Source of the DNA: an uncultured Oscillospiraceae bacterium
Lineage (GTDB): Bacteria > Bacillota > Clostridia > Oscillospirales > Oscillospiraceae
Direction of reading: 5' to 3'
Length of the DNA: 7,325 nt
Assembly: GCA_900769835.1 (NCBI GenBank)
Contig: CAAGIE010000090.1
Location: 1-7,325, forward strand
Part shown: positions 1 through 6,935 of the stretch, in pieces
How positions within the stretch are numbered: position 1 is the stretch's first letter
Layout of the letters: each line of letters opens with the position of its first letter
Position numbers and translations under genes: made by a program
The notes under the pieces: model-generated
What the model saw: the letters and a program-made list of their open reading frames with translations, nothing else
The model's database searches: none
What the model was told of the DNA's origin: nothing

Positions 1-558
1 CTGCTGGCGCAGGAGACCCCCAAAGCGCTTACCAATGTTGAGACCCAGATCAACGGCTCTGTCCGGGAACTTTGCTCCGCTACCGCCGAGATCTGCACCA
101 CTCTGGGCTACACTCCCGTTATGCTCACCGATCAGCTTTGCTGCGTCGCAAGAGAGGCAGGCTCTTTCCTGGCCTCCATCCTCCGCACCCACGCAGGCAG
201 TGGCAAAAACTTTGCCTTTATCGCAGGCGGCGAGACCGTTGTGCATCTGGTAGGCAAGGGTCTGGGCGGCAGAAATCAGGAGTTGGCGCTGGCCGCCGCT
301 ATTGGCATTGACGGCATCCCCGGTGCCGCCGTGTTCAGCGTAGGCAGTGACGGCACCGACGGCCCCACCGACGCCGCCGGCGGCTATGTGGACTGCGACA
401 CCGTGGCTACCCTGAAAGCCCGGGGTGTGAATGTGTACGACGTCCTGCAGGACAACGATGCCTACCACGGCCTGGAAAAGTGCGGCGGTCTGATCATCAC
501 CGGCCCCACCGGCACCAACGTCAACGACGTTGCCGTGGCACTGCTGAAAGAAATCTAA
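1..558 (+). CDS. Glycerate 2-kinase (MOFRL family), C-terminal part
   Basis: The reading frame is open from base 1, so the N-terminal half lies outside the window; 185 residues and a TAA stop are present. The family phosphorylates D-glycerate to 2-phosphoglycerate with ATP in the cytoplasm, feeding glycolysis from glycerate or hydroxypyruvate/tartronate routes. The visible part contains the MOFRL domain: GGRNQE at window residues 89-94, a glycine/aspartate-rich GSDGTDGPTDAAG at 115-127, and TGPTGTNVNDV at 167-177, close to the C-terminus as usual. Family members are roughly 400-450 residues, so somewhat over half is missing. The downstream gene is convergent and shares a terminator with this one. 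Assignment to the MOFRL family is firm. The exact substrate (glycerate rather than a related hydroxy acid) is by family only, and no promoter can be seen. Confidence 0.92.
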   Translation: MLAQETPKALTNVETQINGSVRELCSATAEICTTLGYTPVMLTDQLCCVAREAGSFLASILRTHAGSGKNFAFIAGGETVVHLVGKGLGGRNQELALAAAIGIDGIPGAAVFSVGSDGTDGPTDAAGGYVDCDTVATLKARGVNVYDVLQDNDAYHGLEKCGGLIITGPTGTNVNDVAVALLKEI

Positions 559-560
559 CA

Positions 561-592
561 AAAAGACCACTTCTCACGAAGTGGTCTTTTTT
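561..592. terminator. Two-way intrinsic terminator
   Basis: A perfect stem AAAAGACCACTTC (561-573) / GAAGTGGTCTTTT (578-590) encloses the loop TCAC and is followed by more T residues. The complementary strand also ends the stem with a T run. It lies between the stop codons of two convergent genes, the kinase (TAA at 556-558) and the isomerase-like gene (TAA at 594-596), so it probably terminates both. Confidence 0.9.
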
Positions 593-593
593 A

Positions 594-1445
594 TTACAGC
601 AAAGATTTGAAGTGTTCGCCGATCTTGTAGACGTACTTGCCCATCTCAAAACGAGCCTGGGGCGGAACTTTCCAGCAAGCGACCTCAAAGTTGATGGCGC
701 CGGCATAACCGATATTTTTCAGGCCTTTCATCACATCGTCCCAATCCACAGTGCCCATATAGGGTACGTAGTGAATATCGTCATCGCCGGTGTTGTCGTT
801 GAGGTGGATCACCTTCAGGCGGTCGCCCACATAGGAGATGGCTTCAGACTGGTGCAGGCCGGAGATATTGGCGTGACCGGTATCCCAGCACACACCGATG
901 CCGCAAGCATCTGCGATGTCGCAAAGTTCATCGGGTGCGGAGCAGTAGCGGTGAGAGGGCGCGCCCTTTTGCACGGAGCGCATATTCTCCACCACCATAT
1001 CCACACCGATCTTATTTGCGTACTCCACAAAGGGTGCAAAGTAGTTCATCACATTGTCGTACTCAGCAACTTTGTCGTAGCCCTCCAGGGGAACAGATGC
1101 GCTGTTGGGGTGCATGACCGCATACTGAATTCCCAGAGCCTTTGCAGCGTCCAGTGCCTGGCAGACCTCCCGGTAAAAGGCATCCCGATCGGGAACACCA
1201 TCCTTCTGGGGAATAAAGGGCAGATGGCACTGGGCGAACACCAGATCGTTCTCCTTTGCCAACTCCGCCACTTTCTGATAGGCTTCTTCCCGGTTCTCCC
1301 GGATGCTCCTGAGCATCATTGTGGTAAAATCGATACCCCGGAAGCCGCACTTTGCAAGGCTCGAAAAGGCATCACTCATATTGCCGAAAATATCATTGCA
1401 GCCTACGTGGAAAGATGTGCCGGAAGAAATAATATGTTTTTCCAT
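594..1445 (-). CDS. Sugar phosphate isomerase/epimerase-like TIM-barrel protein
   Basis: This 283-residue protein belongs to the xylose isomerase-like / AP-endonuclease-2 TIM-barrel superfamily, which isomerises or epimerises sugars and related polyols using a divalent metal. Conserved-looking metal or substrate residues include His74 (CHLP), His112 (MHPN), Glu153 (VVENM), Asp188 and His191 (CWDTGHANISG), His214 (VIHLNDN) and Glu254 (NFEV). No signal peptide is seen, so it should be cytoplasmic. A longer start exists two codons upstream (1451), but the AAGGAG box lies one base before that ATG and seven bases before the ATG at 1445, so the shorter start is preferred. It is the last gene of a three-gene operon: the stop codon of the lipoprotein gene overlaps its ribosome binding site, and a terminator follows directly. 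The superfamily covers many reactions (tagatose/psicose epimerases, inosose dehydratase, hydroxypyruvate isomerase, endonuclease IV), so the substrate cannot be named. Confidence 0.85.
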   Translation of the reverse strand: MEKHIISSGTSFHVGCNDIFGNMSDAFSSLAKCGFRGIDFTTMMLRSIRENREEAYQKVAELAKENDLVFAQCHLPFIPQKDGVPDRDAFYREVCQALDAAKALGIQYAVMHPNSASVPLEGYDKVAEYDNVMNYFAPFVEYANKIGVDMVVENMRSVQKGAPSHRYCSAPDELCDIADACGIGVCWDTGHANISGLHQSEAISYVGDRLKVIHLNDNTGDDDIHYVPYMGTVDWDDVMKGLKNIGYAGAINFEVACWKVPPQARFEMGKYVYKIGEHFKSLL

Positions 1446-1452
1446 TTTCATT

Positions 1453-1458
1453 CTCCTT
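1453..1458 (-). promoter_or_regulatory. Ribosome binding site deciding the isomerase start, overlapping the upstream stop
   Basis: Read on the minus strand this is TAAGGAGAATGAAAATGG. The TAA of the lipoprotein gene (1459-1457) runs into AAGGAG (1458-1453). The first ATG follows after one base, which is too close. The second in-frame ATG at 1445 follows AGGAG after seven bases. The overlap suggests translational coupling of the two genes. Confidence 0.75.
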
Positions 1459-2557
1459 AATAGAAATTATTTTCGTTCATATAGTCGGTGGAAAAATCAC
1501 TTGTTTCTCCGTTGACCTCCACCATCAGGTGACGTATACCGTCTTCGATCCAGATCTCTTTTACGAACTTCTTGTTGACAAAGGTCATCGTGCCTCTTGC
1601 GCGGCCGAAGGTGATATCGTCCAGATCCAGGTCGCAGGTGGCAACGCAATCCGGTGCGGTGTAGTTATAAGGCCAGATAAGGCCACTGTTTCCCCATGTG
1701 CCAAACTCCAACTCATAATGGTTAATAAGCGGTGTCTGTGCCAAATAACTATCCTGATACACCTCGCCGGTGTCAAAAGAGAACGTCACATTGTACGCCG
1801 GAATGTTCAGTTCAAACTGGAATTCTTCCGAGACGCCCCAGTATATCCAGCCCTGGTCATAGAGCTTATTGGCGAAAACCAGCACCTCATACACATTTCC
1901 GTTGGGTTCGTCCCAGGCATCGTATTCCACATAATCATAGGTGGCAAAGCCCAGGTATTCCGACAGATCCACCTCTGCAATATCCACATGCAGGAACGCA
2001 TCCTCAGTTATGGACTGGTACTGAGAAAGGGGGATCATCTCGTCATATCCCCAGTTATAAAAGGTAATCTCTCCGTCTTCTTCCTTAATTTCGCAGGAGA
2101 TCTCATAGTCCCTGCCCTCTGCCTGAAGATAAAGGTAACCATTTTCCACATACCAGGTGCCTGCGGTTTCTGTTTCCGTATAAGTGCCGTCTGCGTTCAG
2201 CTCCAGGTCGGGAACATCGTCGTATTCAAAGTCCCAGGGAGTAGGCGCGGTGTGCCACTGACCGGGAAGCCACAGAGTGTAGTAGCTGCTTCTCGCATCC
2301 CGCAGAGTTTGATAGTTGGTAACCTGCCATTTTTCCTCATCCGACAGCGCATTATATGCGTCCTCTGCCCGGCGGATGGCATCGATGCTGTCCAGAGTGA
2401 TCTCTCCCAGCCCGTCGATCATTGCCATCACATTGCTTATGTCGGAATTCTGGTTGGTGGTGGCGCCGTTGCCGCCGTTATAATTGGGGATGTGGTTCTG
2501 GCCGCCGCAGGCGGTCAGCAGAAAACACAAGCACAAAACCAAAAGGAACTTTTTCAT
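1457..2557 (-). CDS. Secreted lipoprotein of unknown function
   Basis: This is a 366-residue protein. Residues 1-17 form a lipoprotein signal peptide: Lys2-Lys3, a leucine-rich core and the lipobox LTAC, with Cys17 as the lipidated residue. It should therefore be anchored on the outer face of the membrane. A flexible Asn/Gly/Thr stretch (18-38) leads to a predicted helical hairpin at about 42-92 (IDGLGEITLDSIDAIRRAEDAYNALSDEEK in outline), a pattern familiar from Firmicute surface proteins. The remainder (about 93-366) is rich in Trp, Tyr, Asp and Glu and looks beta-rich, with a GTWYVENGYLYL stretch that resembles one strand pair of small beta-barrel or lipocalin-like folds; that fold is a guess. 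The SD is GGAGAG with seven bases from GGAG to ATG. It is the middle gene of the operon, 14 bases after the acyltransferase. No enzymatic motif is recognised. Confidence 0.85.
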   Translation of the reverse strand: MKKFLLVLCLCFLLTACGGQNHIPNYNGGNGATTNQNSDISNVMAMIDGLGEITLDSIDAIRRAEDAYNALSDEEKWQVTNYQTLRDARSSYYTLWLPGQWHTAPTPWDFEYDDVPDLELNADGTYTETETAGTWYVENGYLYLQAEGRDYEISCEIKEEDGEITFYNWGYDEMIPLSQYQSITEDAFLHVDIAEVDLSEYLGFATYDYVEYDAWDEPNGNVYEVLVFANKLYDQGWIYWGVSEEFQFELNIPAYNVTFSFDTGEVYQDSYLAQTPLINHYELEFGTWGNSGLIWPYNYTAPDCVATCDLDLDDITFGRARGTMTFVNKKFVKEIWIEDGIRHLMVEVNGETSDFSTDYMNENNFY

Positions 2558-2571
2558 ATTTTCTCTCCGAT

Positions 2572-3393
2572 TTACATAGTGGACTTGTAGTTTGCGGGGG
2601 TCTGGTCGGTATTGTAGGTGGGGTCGCCGGGGTGGATGCCCGCCATTACCTGCATAATATGATACGCCTCGTCCTGGAGTTTCTTTGCCGCCGCCATCGG
2701 GGATAAGGTCTGATCCGGGAAGATGGGCTCGCCAATGTGCAGATCCGCAAAGGGCTTATTGGTAAAGAGTTTTGTGATGCCCTTTCTGGGGCGGAAAGAA
2801 TACACAAGGGGCAAAATGGGGCGGTTATACTTCACCGCCTGCTGGAAAGCAGACTTCTTGAAGGGACGGATGTCCGGGTAATAGTACCACATAGATGCTT
2901 CGGGGTAGTAATGCACCCAGGTGGTGGTCGCGAACACTTCTTCCATAGCGGCCTTGAACACACGCATTGCCTTGATGCTTTCGGGAATGGGGATGCCGCC
3001 GGCCATACGGATCAGGGGGCCATTGGGGCCGGGCAGGTTGCCGGGCCAGGCAGGGAAATAGAATTTCCGATTACCAAGAGCAAGGCTGATGCAGATGGTG
3101 TCCCACTCGAAAACGTGGTTGCTGATGGTGATGGCACCGTTTTTCATAGCCGCTTTGTGCTTTTTCAGGTTCTTCTTGCCGTGGACACGCAGGCCGTGGG
3201 TCAGGCGCACCAGCCAGGACAATACACAGTTATATAACACCAGCGCAGTGGCACGCTGCACAAACCAGCGGAAACCCTTTTGCAGGTAAGGATAATTCTC
3301 GTCCAGCACCACATCGCGAATGTGCTTGACCTCGATCATATGCTGATCACAACGCTCGGGGTACTGCAAATTCATTTCGTTACGATAGTACAT
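2572..3393 (-). CDS. 1-acyl-sn-glycerol-3-phosphate acyltransferase-like protein (PlsC family)
   Basis: This 273-residue protein is of the lysophospholipid acyltransferase family, which transfers an acyl chain to a lysophospholipid (typically lysophosphatidate to phosphatidate) at the inner face of the membrane. It shows the HX4D catalytic motif as SNHVFEWDT (His93, Asp98), the glycine/proline motif GGIPIPES at 132-139, and YYPEAS at 163-167 in the place of the usual EGT(R/S) substrate-binding block. A hydrophobic segment at about 50-64 may dip into the membrane. The frame stays open another 30 codons upstream, but GAGGAG lies eight bases before the ATG at 3393 and a strong promoter lies inside that extension, so the short start is right. 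It is the first gene of the three-gene operon. The family is clear. The acceptor could be a lysophospholipid other than lysophosphatidate, given the altered EGT block. Confidence 0.87.
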   Translation of the reverse strand: MYYRNEMNLQYPERCDQHMIEVKHIRDVVLDENYPYLQKGFRWFVQRATALVLYNCVLSWLVRLTHGLRVHGKKNLKKHKAAMKNGAITISNHVFEWDTICISLALGNRKFYFPAWPGNLPGPNGPLIRMAGGIPIPESIKAMRVFKAAMEEVFATTTWVHYYPEASMWYYYPDIRPFKKSAFQQAVKYNRPILPLVYSFRPRKGITKLFTNKPFADLHIGEPIFPDQTLSPMAAAKKLQDEAYHIMQVMAGIHPGDPTYNTDQTPANYKSTM

Positions 3394-3418
3394 ACTTCTC
3401 GCTCCTCTCTTTCGGGTA

Positions 3419-3447
3419 ATTATAACACAATCTTCTCTGACTGGCAA
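3419..3447 (-). promoter_or_regulatory. Sigma-A-type promoter of the acyltransferase operon
   Basis: On the minus strand there is a -35 box TTGCCA (3447-3442), a 17-base spacer, and a perfect -10 box TATAAT (3424-3419) preceded by the extended -10 element TGT. Transcription would start near 3412, about 20 bases before the ATG at 3393. It is back to back with the tRNA promoter. Confidence 0.8.
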
Positions 3448-3499
3448 CTGTGTTCCGCATTTTCGGTGGCGGAATTCCCACAAAAGCAGGAAAAAGGTA

Positions 3500-3527
3500 T
3501 TGACTTTTCCCGTGAATATGGTAAAAT
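3500..3527 (+). promoter_or_regulatory. Promoter of tRNA-Val
   Basis: A -35 box TTGACT (3500-3505), a 16-base spacer and a -10 box TAAAAT (3522-3527) place the transcription start around 3534, about ten bases before the mature tRNA 5' end. Confidence 0.75.
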
Positions 3528-3543
3528 AGGCTACGTTCCGTAT

Positions 3544-3620
3544 GGAGGCTTAGCTCAGCTGGTTAGAGCGCCTGCTTCACACGCAGGAGGTCGATGGTTC
3601 GAGTCCATTAGTCTCCACCA
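3544..3620 (+). tRNA. tRNA-Val (anticodon CAC)
   Basis: A complete 77-nt cloverleaf is present. The acceptor stem GGAGGCT/AGTCTCC has one G-U pair, followed by discriminator A and an encoded CCA (3618-3620). The D arm contains the usual GCTCAGCTGGTTAGAGC. The anticodon stem CCTGC (3571-3575)/GCAGG (3583-3587) holds the loop TTCACAC with anticodon CAC (3578-3580), reading the valine codon GUG. The T arm carries TTCGAGT (3598-3604). It has its own promoter and terminator, so it is a single-gene unit. Partial copies of its 3' end lie downstream in both orientations. Confidence 0.96.
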
Positions 3621-3660
3621 AAACAAAAAAGTCCACCCAATAGGGTGGACTTTTTGTTTT
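3621..3660 (+). terminator. Intrinsic terminator of tRNA-Val
   Basis: The stem AAGTCCACCC (3629-3638) / GGGTGGACTT (3643-3652) with loop AATA is followed by TTTTTGTTTT. The A-rich run before the stem pairs with the T-rich tail almost throughout. It begins right after the encoded CCA. Confidence 0.9.
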
Positions 3661-3672
3661 GGTACGGTATTT

Positions 3673-3691
3673 AGACTAATGGGCTCGAACC
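3673..3691 (-). repeat. Inverted copy of the tRNA-Val 3' end
   Basis: The reverse complement of this 19-base stretch equals tRNA bases 3596-3614 (T arm and acceptor 3' strand) at 18 of 19 positions. The one difference (tRNA T3604) would still form a G-U pair if the two segments paired in one transcript. Confidence 0.85.
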
Positions 3692-3782
3692 CATTTACAT
3701 GGAACAGTCCGGTGGACTGTTCCTGCAACCAGTGCAAACACTGGTTGCTACCTCAGTTTTTGCCTTTGGCAAAAACGCAAAG

Positions 3783-3802
3783 TCGAGTCCTTAGTCTCCA
3801 CC
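3783..3802 (+). repeat. Direct copy of the tRNA-Val 3' end
   Basis: These 20 bases match tRNA bases 3599-3619 with a single missing A (corresponding to 3607). The copy runs through the acceptor strand and into the first two bases of CCA. It resembles the duplicated tRNA end left by site-specific integration, but only 163 bases separate it from the tRNA terminus and no integrase is present. Confidence 0.85.
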
Positions 3803-3831
3803 TTGAATTCACTTCCCGTTTATAGTATAAT
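3803..3831 (+). promoter_or_regulatory. Promoter of the short-chain dehydrogenase gene
   Basis: A -35 box TTGAAT (3803-3808), a 17-base spacer and a perfect -10 box TATAAT (3826-3831) give a start near 3838. That is only about 16 bases before the ATG, so the leader is little more than the ribosome binding site. The -35 box begins at the base after the structured element ends. Confidence 0.75.
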
Positions 3832-3853
3832 AGTCCAAAAGGAGGCGGTTATT

Positions 3854-4651
3854 ATGAAGATCGCTATTGTCACCGGCGCAAGTTCCGGTATGGGTAAAGA
3901 ATTTGTTTTACAGTTAAACGACTACGTTTCCGTGGACGAGATCTGGGTGATTGCCCGGCGCACCGAGGCGCTGGAGGCCTTGAAGGAAGAACTTTCCGTA
4001 GCGGTTCGTCCCATCTCTCTGGATCTTTGCGACGAGAACAGTTTTACCACTTTCTCCGATCTGTTAAAGGCAGAAAACCCGGATGTAAAACTCCTGGTCA
4101 ACGCGGCGGGCTTTGGCAAATTCGGCGATTTCCGTGAGATTCCCCTGATGGACGACCTGCGGATGATCGACCTGAACAGTAAGGCGCTGGTGGCCATGAC
4201 CCGCATCACCCTGCCCTATATGCACCCGGGCAGTCACATCCTGCAGTTGGACAGTCTGTCCGCATTCCAGCCCGTGCCTTATATGGCCACCTATGGCGCT
4301 ACCAAGTCCTTCGTACTGAGTTACACCCGCGCCGCAAATGCAGAACTAAAAGGCAGTGGCATCCGTATGATGGCGATGAACCCCGGCTGGGTAAAAACAG
4401 AATTTTTCAACCACGCTATGAAAACCGACGATGGCAGTAAAGTCCAATACTTCAGCCATCTGTATGAGGCAAAGGACGTGGTGGCATCCGGTCTGCGGGC
4501 GCTCTACACAAAAAAGTGTGATCACTTCGTACACGGTCTTCCCTACCGCAATCAGTCCCGTCTGGTGAAGATCCTGCCCCACGGCATCGTTATGAAGGTC
4601 TGGATGAAGCAACAGAAAAAAGCAAAGAACAACAAAGGTCTTGCAAAATAA
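3854..4651 (+). CDS. SDR family NAD(P)-dependent oxidoreductase
   Basis: This 265-residue classical short-chain dehydrogenase/reductase transfers hydride between NAD(P)H and an alcohol/carbonyl substrate in the cytoplasm. It has the Rossmann glycine motif TGASSGMG (7-14), Arg35-Arg36 after the second beta strand (suggesting NADP(H) preference), NAAG (83-86), the catalytic Asn108, Ser134, and Tyr147-Lys151 in YGATK, followed by PGWVKT (177-182). The length fits the usual 240-280. The C-terminal 30 or so residues are Lys/Gln-rich and basic. The frame is open upstream to 3803, but AAGGAGG lies eight bases before the ATG at 3854, which fixes the start. It stands alone between its own promoter and a terminator. 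The substrate is not predictable from the sequence. Confidence 0.9.
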   Translation: MKIAIVTGASSGMGKEFVLQLNDYVSVDEIWVIARRTEALEALKEELSVAVRPISLDLCDENSFTTFSDLLKAENPDVKLLVNAAGFGKFGDFREIPLMDDLRMIDLNSKALVAMTRITLPYMHPGSHILQLDSLSAFQPVPYMATYGATKSFVLSYTRAANAELKGSGIRMMAMNPGWVKTEFFNHAMKTDDGSKVQYFSHLYEAKDVVASGLRALYTKKCDHFVHGLPYRNQSRLVKILPHGIVMKVWMKQQKKAKNNKGLAK

Positions 4652-4654
4652 AAA

Positions 4655-4689
4655 GCCCCCCGGATGCAACGCATCCGGGGGTTCTTTTA

Positions 4690-4690
<1 letters not shown>
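4655..4690. terminator. Two-way intrinsic terminator
   Basis: A perfect 11-bp stem CCCCCGGATGC (4657-4667) / GCATCCGGGGG (4671-4681) with loop AAC has TTCTTTTATT on the plus side. On the minus side, after the extra GC pair region, it has TTTTTATTTT. It lies between the stops of the convergent SDR gene (TAA 4649-4651) and aspartase gene (TAA 4690-4692) and should serve both. Confidence 0.92.
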
Positions 4691-6066
<1,376 letters not shown>

Positions 6067-6111
6067 AATTTTAATATCCTTTCGGTATAATTTTCTTGTT
6101 TTTCCGTGTAA

Positions 6112-6139
6112 ATTATAACATTTTTCCCACTTATGTCAA
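6112..6139 (-). promoter_or_regulatory. Promoter of aspA
   Basis: On the minus strand a perfect -35 box TTGACA (6139-6134) and a perfect -10 box TATAAT (6117-6112) are separated by 16 bases, with an extended TGT before the -10. The start is expected near 6105, leaving a leader of about 39 bases. Nothing resembling a T-box or riboswitch fits in that leader. Confidence 0.88.
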
Positions 6140-6205
6140 CGGAACGGGTCGCAGAACCGCATGATTGTCCCGAAGCCACCACATATAAGTCTGCAAAATG
6201 CCGCT

Positions 6206-6787
6206 TTAACCGTCTTTCAGGTCCTTAACTGTATAATCGCTATCCACAGGCGCCTCGATATATGCCAAAAGCTCTGCGGGGTCGGCGATGGTGGCATACA
6301 GGTCGGTGCAGTTTTCACGAACGAAATTTTTGGCCATTGCCGCATCCATCATCTGATTGAGTTCATCGTAATAGCCGCGGATATTGTAAAGCGCGATGGG
6401 CTTTTCATGCCGGCACAACTGCTTCAGGGTCAGGATCTCAAAAAACTCCTCAAAAGTACCGATGCCGCCCGGTACCACGATAAATGCATCCGCGTAGTCT
6501 TCCATGATCTGCTTACGCTGGCGCATCGTATCGGGCTTGATCAGTTCGTCGCAGAAATCACAGATCTCCTCCACGTTTTCCTCGTCGAAGAACTTGGGGA
6601 TCACGCCGATAATATGACCGCCGCCATCCCGCACACCTCTGGCTGCCGCACCCATCAGGCCGTTACCGCCACCGCCGAACACAAGGCCGTGACCGCGTTT
6701 GCCAATTTCCCGACCCAGCGCTTCCACCTTCTCGATGAACTCCGGATCAATCGTGGGCGATGCCGCGCCATAAACACAAATTCTCAT
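6206..6787 (-). CDS. LOG family protein (TIGR00730-type Rossmann fold, putative nucleoside-monophosphate phosphoribohydrolase)
   Basis: This 193-residue protein has the LOG-family hallmarks: GGGGNGLMG (38-46), MRQRK (88-92) and PGGIGTFEE (106-114, with Arg91 and Glu114 in the catalytic positions). Characterised relatives hydrolyse cytokinin riboside 5'-monophosphates or AMP to a free base and ribose 5-phosphate. In gut bacteria the physiological substrate is usually unknown, and many copies are annotated as lysine decarboxylase by mistake. The length fits the 180-200 of the short family members. The SD GAGGAGG lies eight bases before the ATG. An overlapping ATG seven bases upstream is out of frame. 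The gene ends 139 bases before aspA, which has its own promoter. No clear hairpin terminator is seen after this gene, so some read-through into aspA is possible. Confidence 0.9.
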   Translation of the reverse strand: MRICVYGAASPTIDPEFIEKVEALGREIGKRGHGLVFGGGGNGLMGAAARGVRDGGGHIIGVIPKFFDEENVEEICDFCDELIKPDTMRQRKQIMEDYADAFIVVPGGIGTFEEFFEILTLKQLCRHEKPIALYNIRGYYDELNQMMDAAMAKNFVRENCTDLYATIADPAELLAYIEAPVDSDYTVKDLKDG

Positions 6788-6811
6788 GGTTCATACCTCC
6801 TCGATACTTCC

Positions 6812-6840
6812 ATCATAGCATATTCTCCTTAGCGGAGCAA
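6812..6840 (-). promoter_or_regulatory. Possible promoter of the LOG-family gene
   Basis: On the minus strand TATGAT (6817-6812) is a fair -10 box. With a 17-base spacer the -35 position reads TTGCTC (6840-6835), a weak match. It sits between the rplQ terminator and the gene, where a promoter is needed. Confidence 0.45.
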
Positions 6841-6893
6841 GCATATTTTCCCCCGCCGCTTTTAAGGGATATGTAATCTGCGCCAAAATATGC

Positions 6894-6925
6894 AAAAAAG
6901 GTGTACCTTTCGGTACACCTTTTTA
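6894..6925 (-). terminator. Intrinsic terminator of the rplQ operon
   Basis: On the minus strand AAAAAGGTGTACC (6924-6912) pairs perfectly with GGTACACCTTTTT (6907-6895) around a GAAA tetraloop, and the T run continues. It lies just after the rplQ stop and closes the ribosomal-protein transcript. Confidence 0.92.
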
Positions 6926-6935
6926 TTAGATTGGA

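Larger units (their letters stand above)
3666..3802 (+). other. Structured multi-hairpin element bounded by tRNA-Val 3'-end copies
   Basis: This segment has no plausible gene but is almost entirely self-complementary. An outer stem joins AGACTAA plus GGGCTCGA (3673-3688, T3680 bulged) to TCGAGTCC plus TTAGTCT (3783-3797), giving 15 pairs of which one is G-U. GGT (3666-3668) with ACC (3800-3802) may add three more after an internal loop. Inside lie three consecutive perfect hairpins: GGAACAGTCC (3701-3710)/GGACTGTTCC (3714-3723), GCAACCAGTG (3725-3734)/CACTGGTTGC (3739-3748), and GTTTTTGCC (3756-3764)/GGCAAAAAC (3768-3776), with loops of 3, 4 and 3 bases. The left arm can instead fold locally as AATGGG/CCCATT (3678-3695), which is the antisense of a tRNA T arm. 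Its left and right ends match the 3' end of the neighbouring tRNA-Val, inverted and direct respectively. It could be a small palindromic mobile repeat, a trace of integration at the tRNA, or a structured RNA; the sequence alone does not decide. Confidence 0.7.

Noticed and set aside
480..1460. Long plus-strand open frame (326 codons) opposite the isomerase-like gene
   Set aside because: It is the antisense shadow of a well-supported protein, runs through the terminator and has no plausible ribosome binding site or family resemblance.
1529..2590. Long plus-strand open frame (353 codons) opposite the lipoprotein gene
   Set aside because: The minus-strand protein has a signal peptide, lipobox, ribosome binding site and operon spacing; the plus-strand translation shows no domain.
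3555..3737. Minus-strand open frame containing MDSNHRPPACEAGA
   Set aside because: This is the well-known spurious translation of the antisense of a tRNA gene, not a protein.
3701..3776. CRISPR-like array
   Set aside because: The hairpins differ in sequence, so there is no repeated unit or spacer pattern.
3673..3802. A second, degenerate tRNA gene
   Set aside because: Only tRNA 3'-end sequence is present, in two orientations; there is no D arm, anticodon arm or 5' acceptor strand.
3280..3825. Plus-strand open frame containing GLAQLVRAPASHAGG
   Set aside because: This is the sense-strand counterpart of the same tRNA artefact; it crosses the tRNA, its terminator and the hairpin element.
6067..6205. 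T-box or riboswitch leader before aspA
   Set aside because: The promoter lies about 70 bases from the end of the LOG gene and leaves a leader of only about 39 bases; no T-box motif or hairpin is visible.
6161..6832. Plus-strand open frame (223 codons) opposite the LOG-family gene
   Set aside because: It is an antisense shadow; the minus-strand protein carries the full LOG motif set and a strong ribosome binding site.
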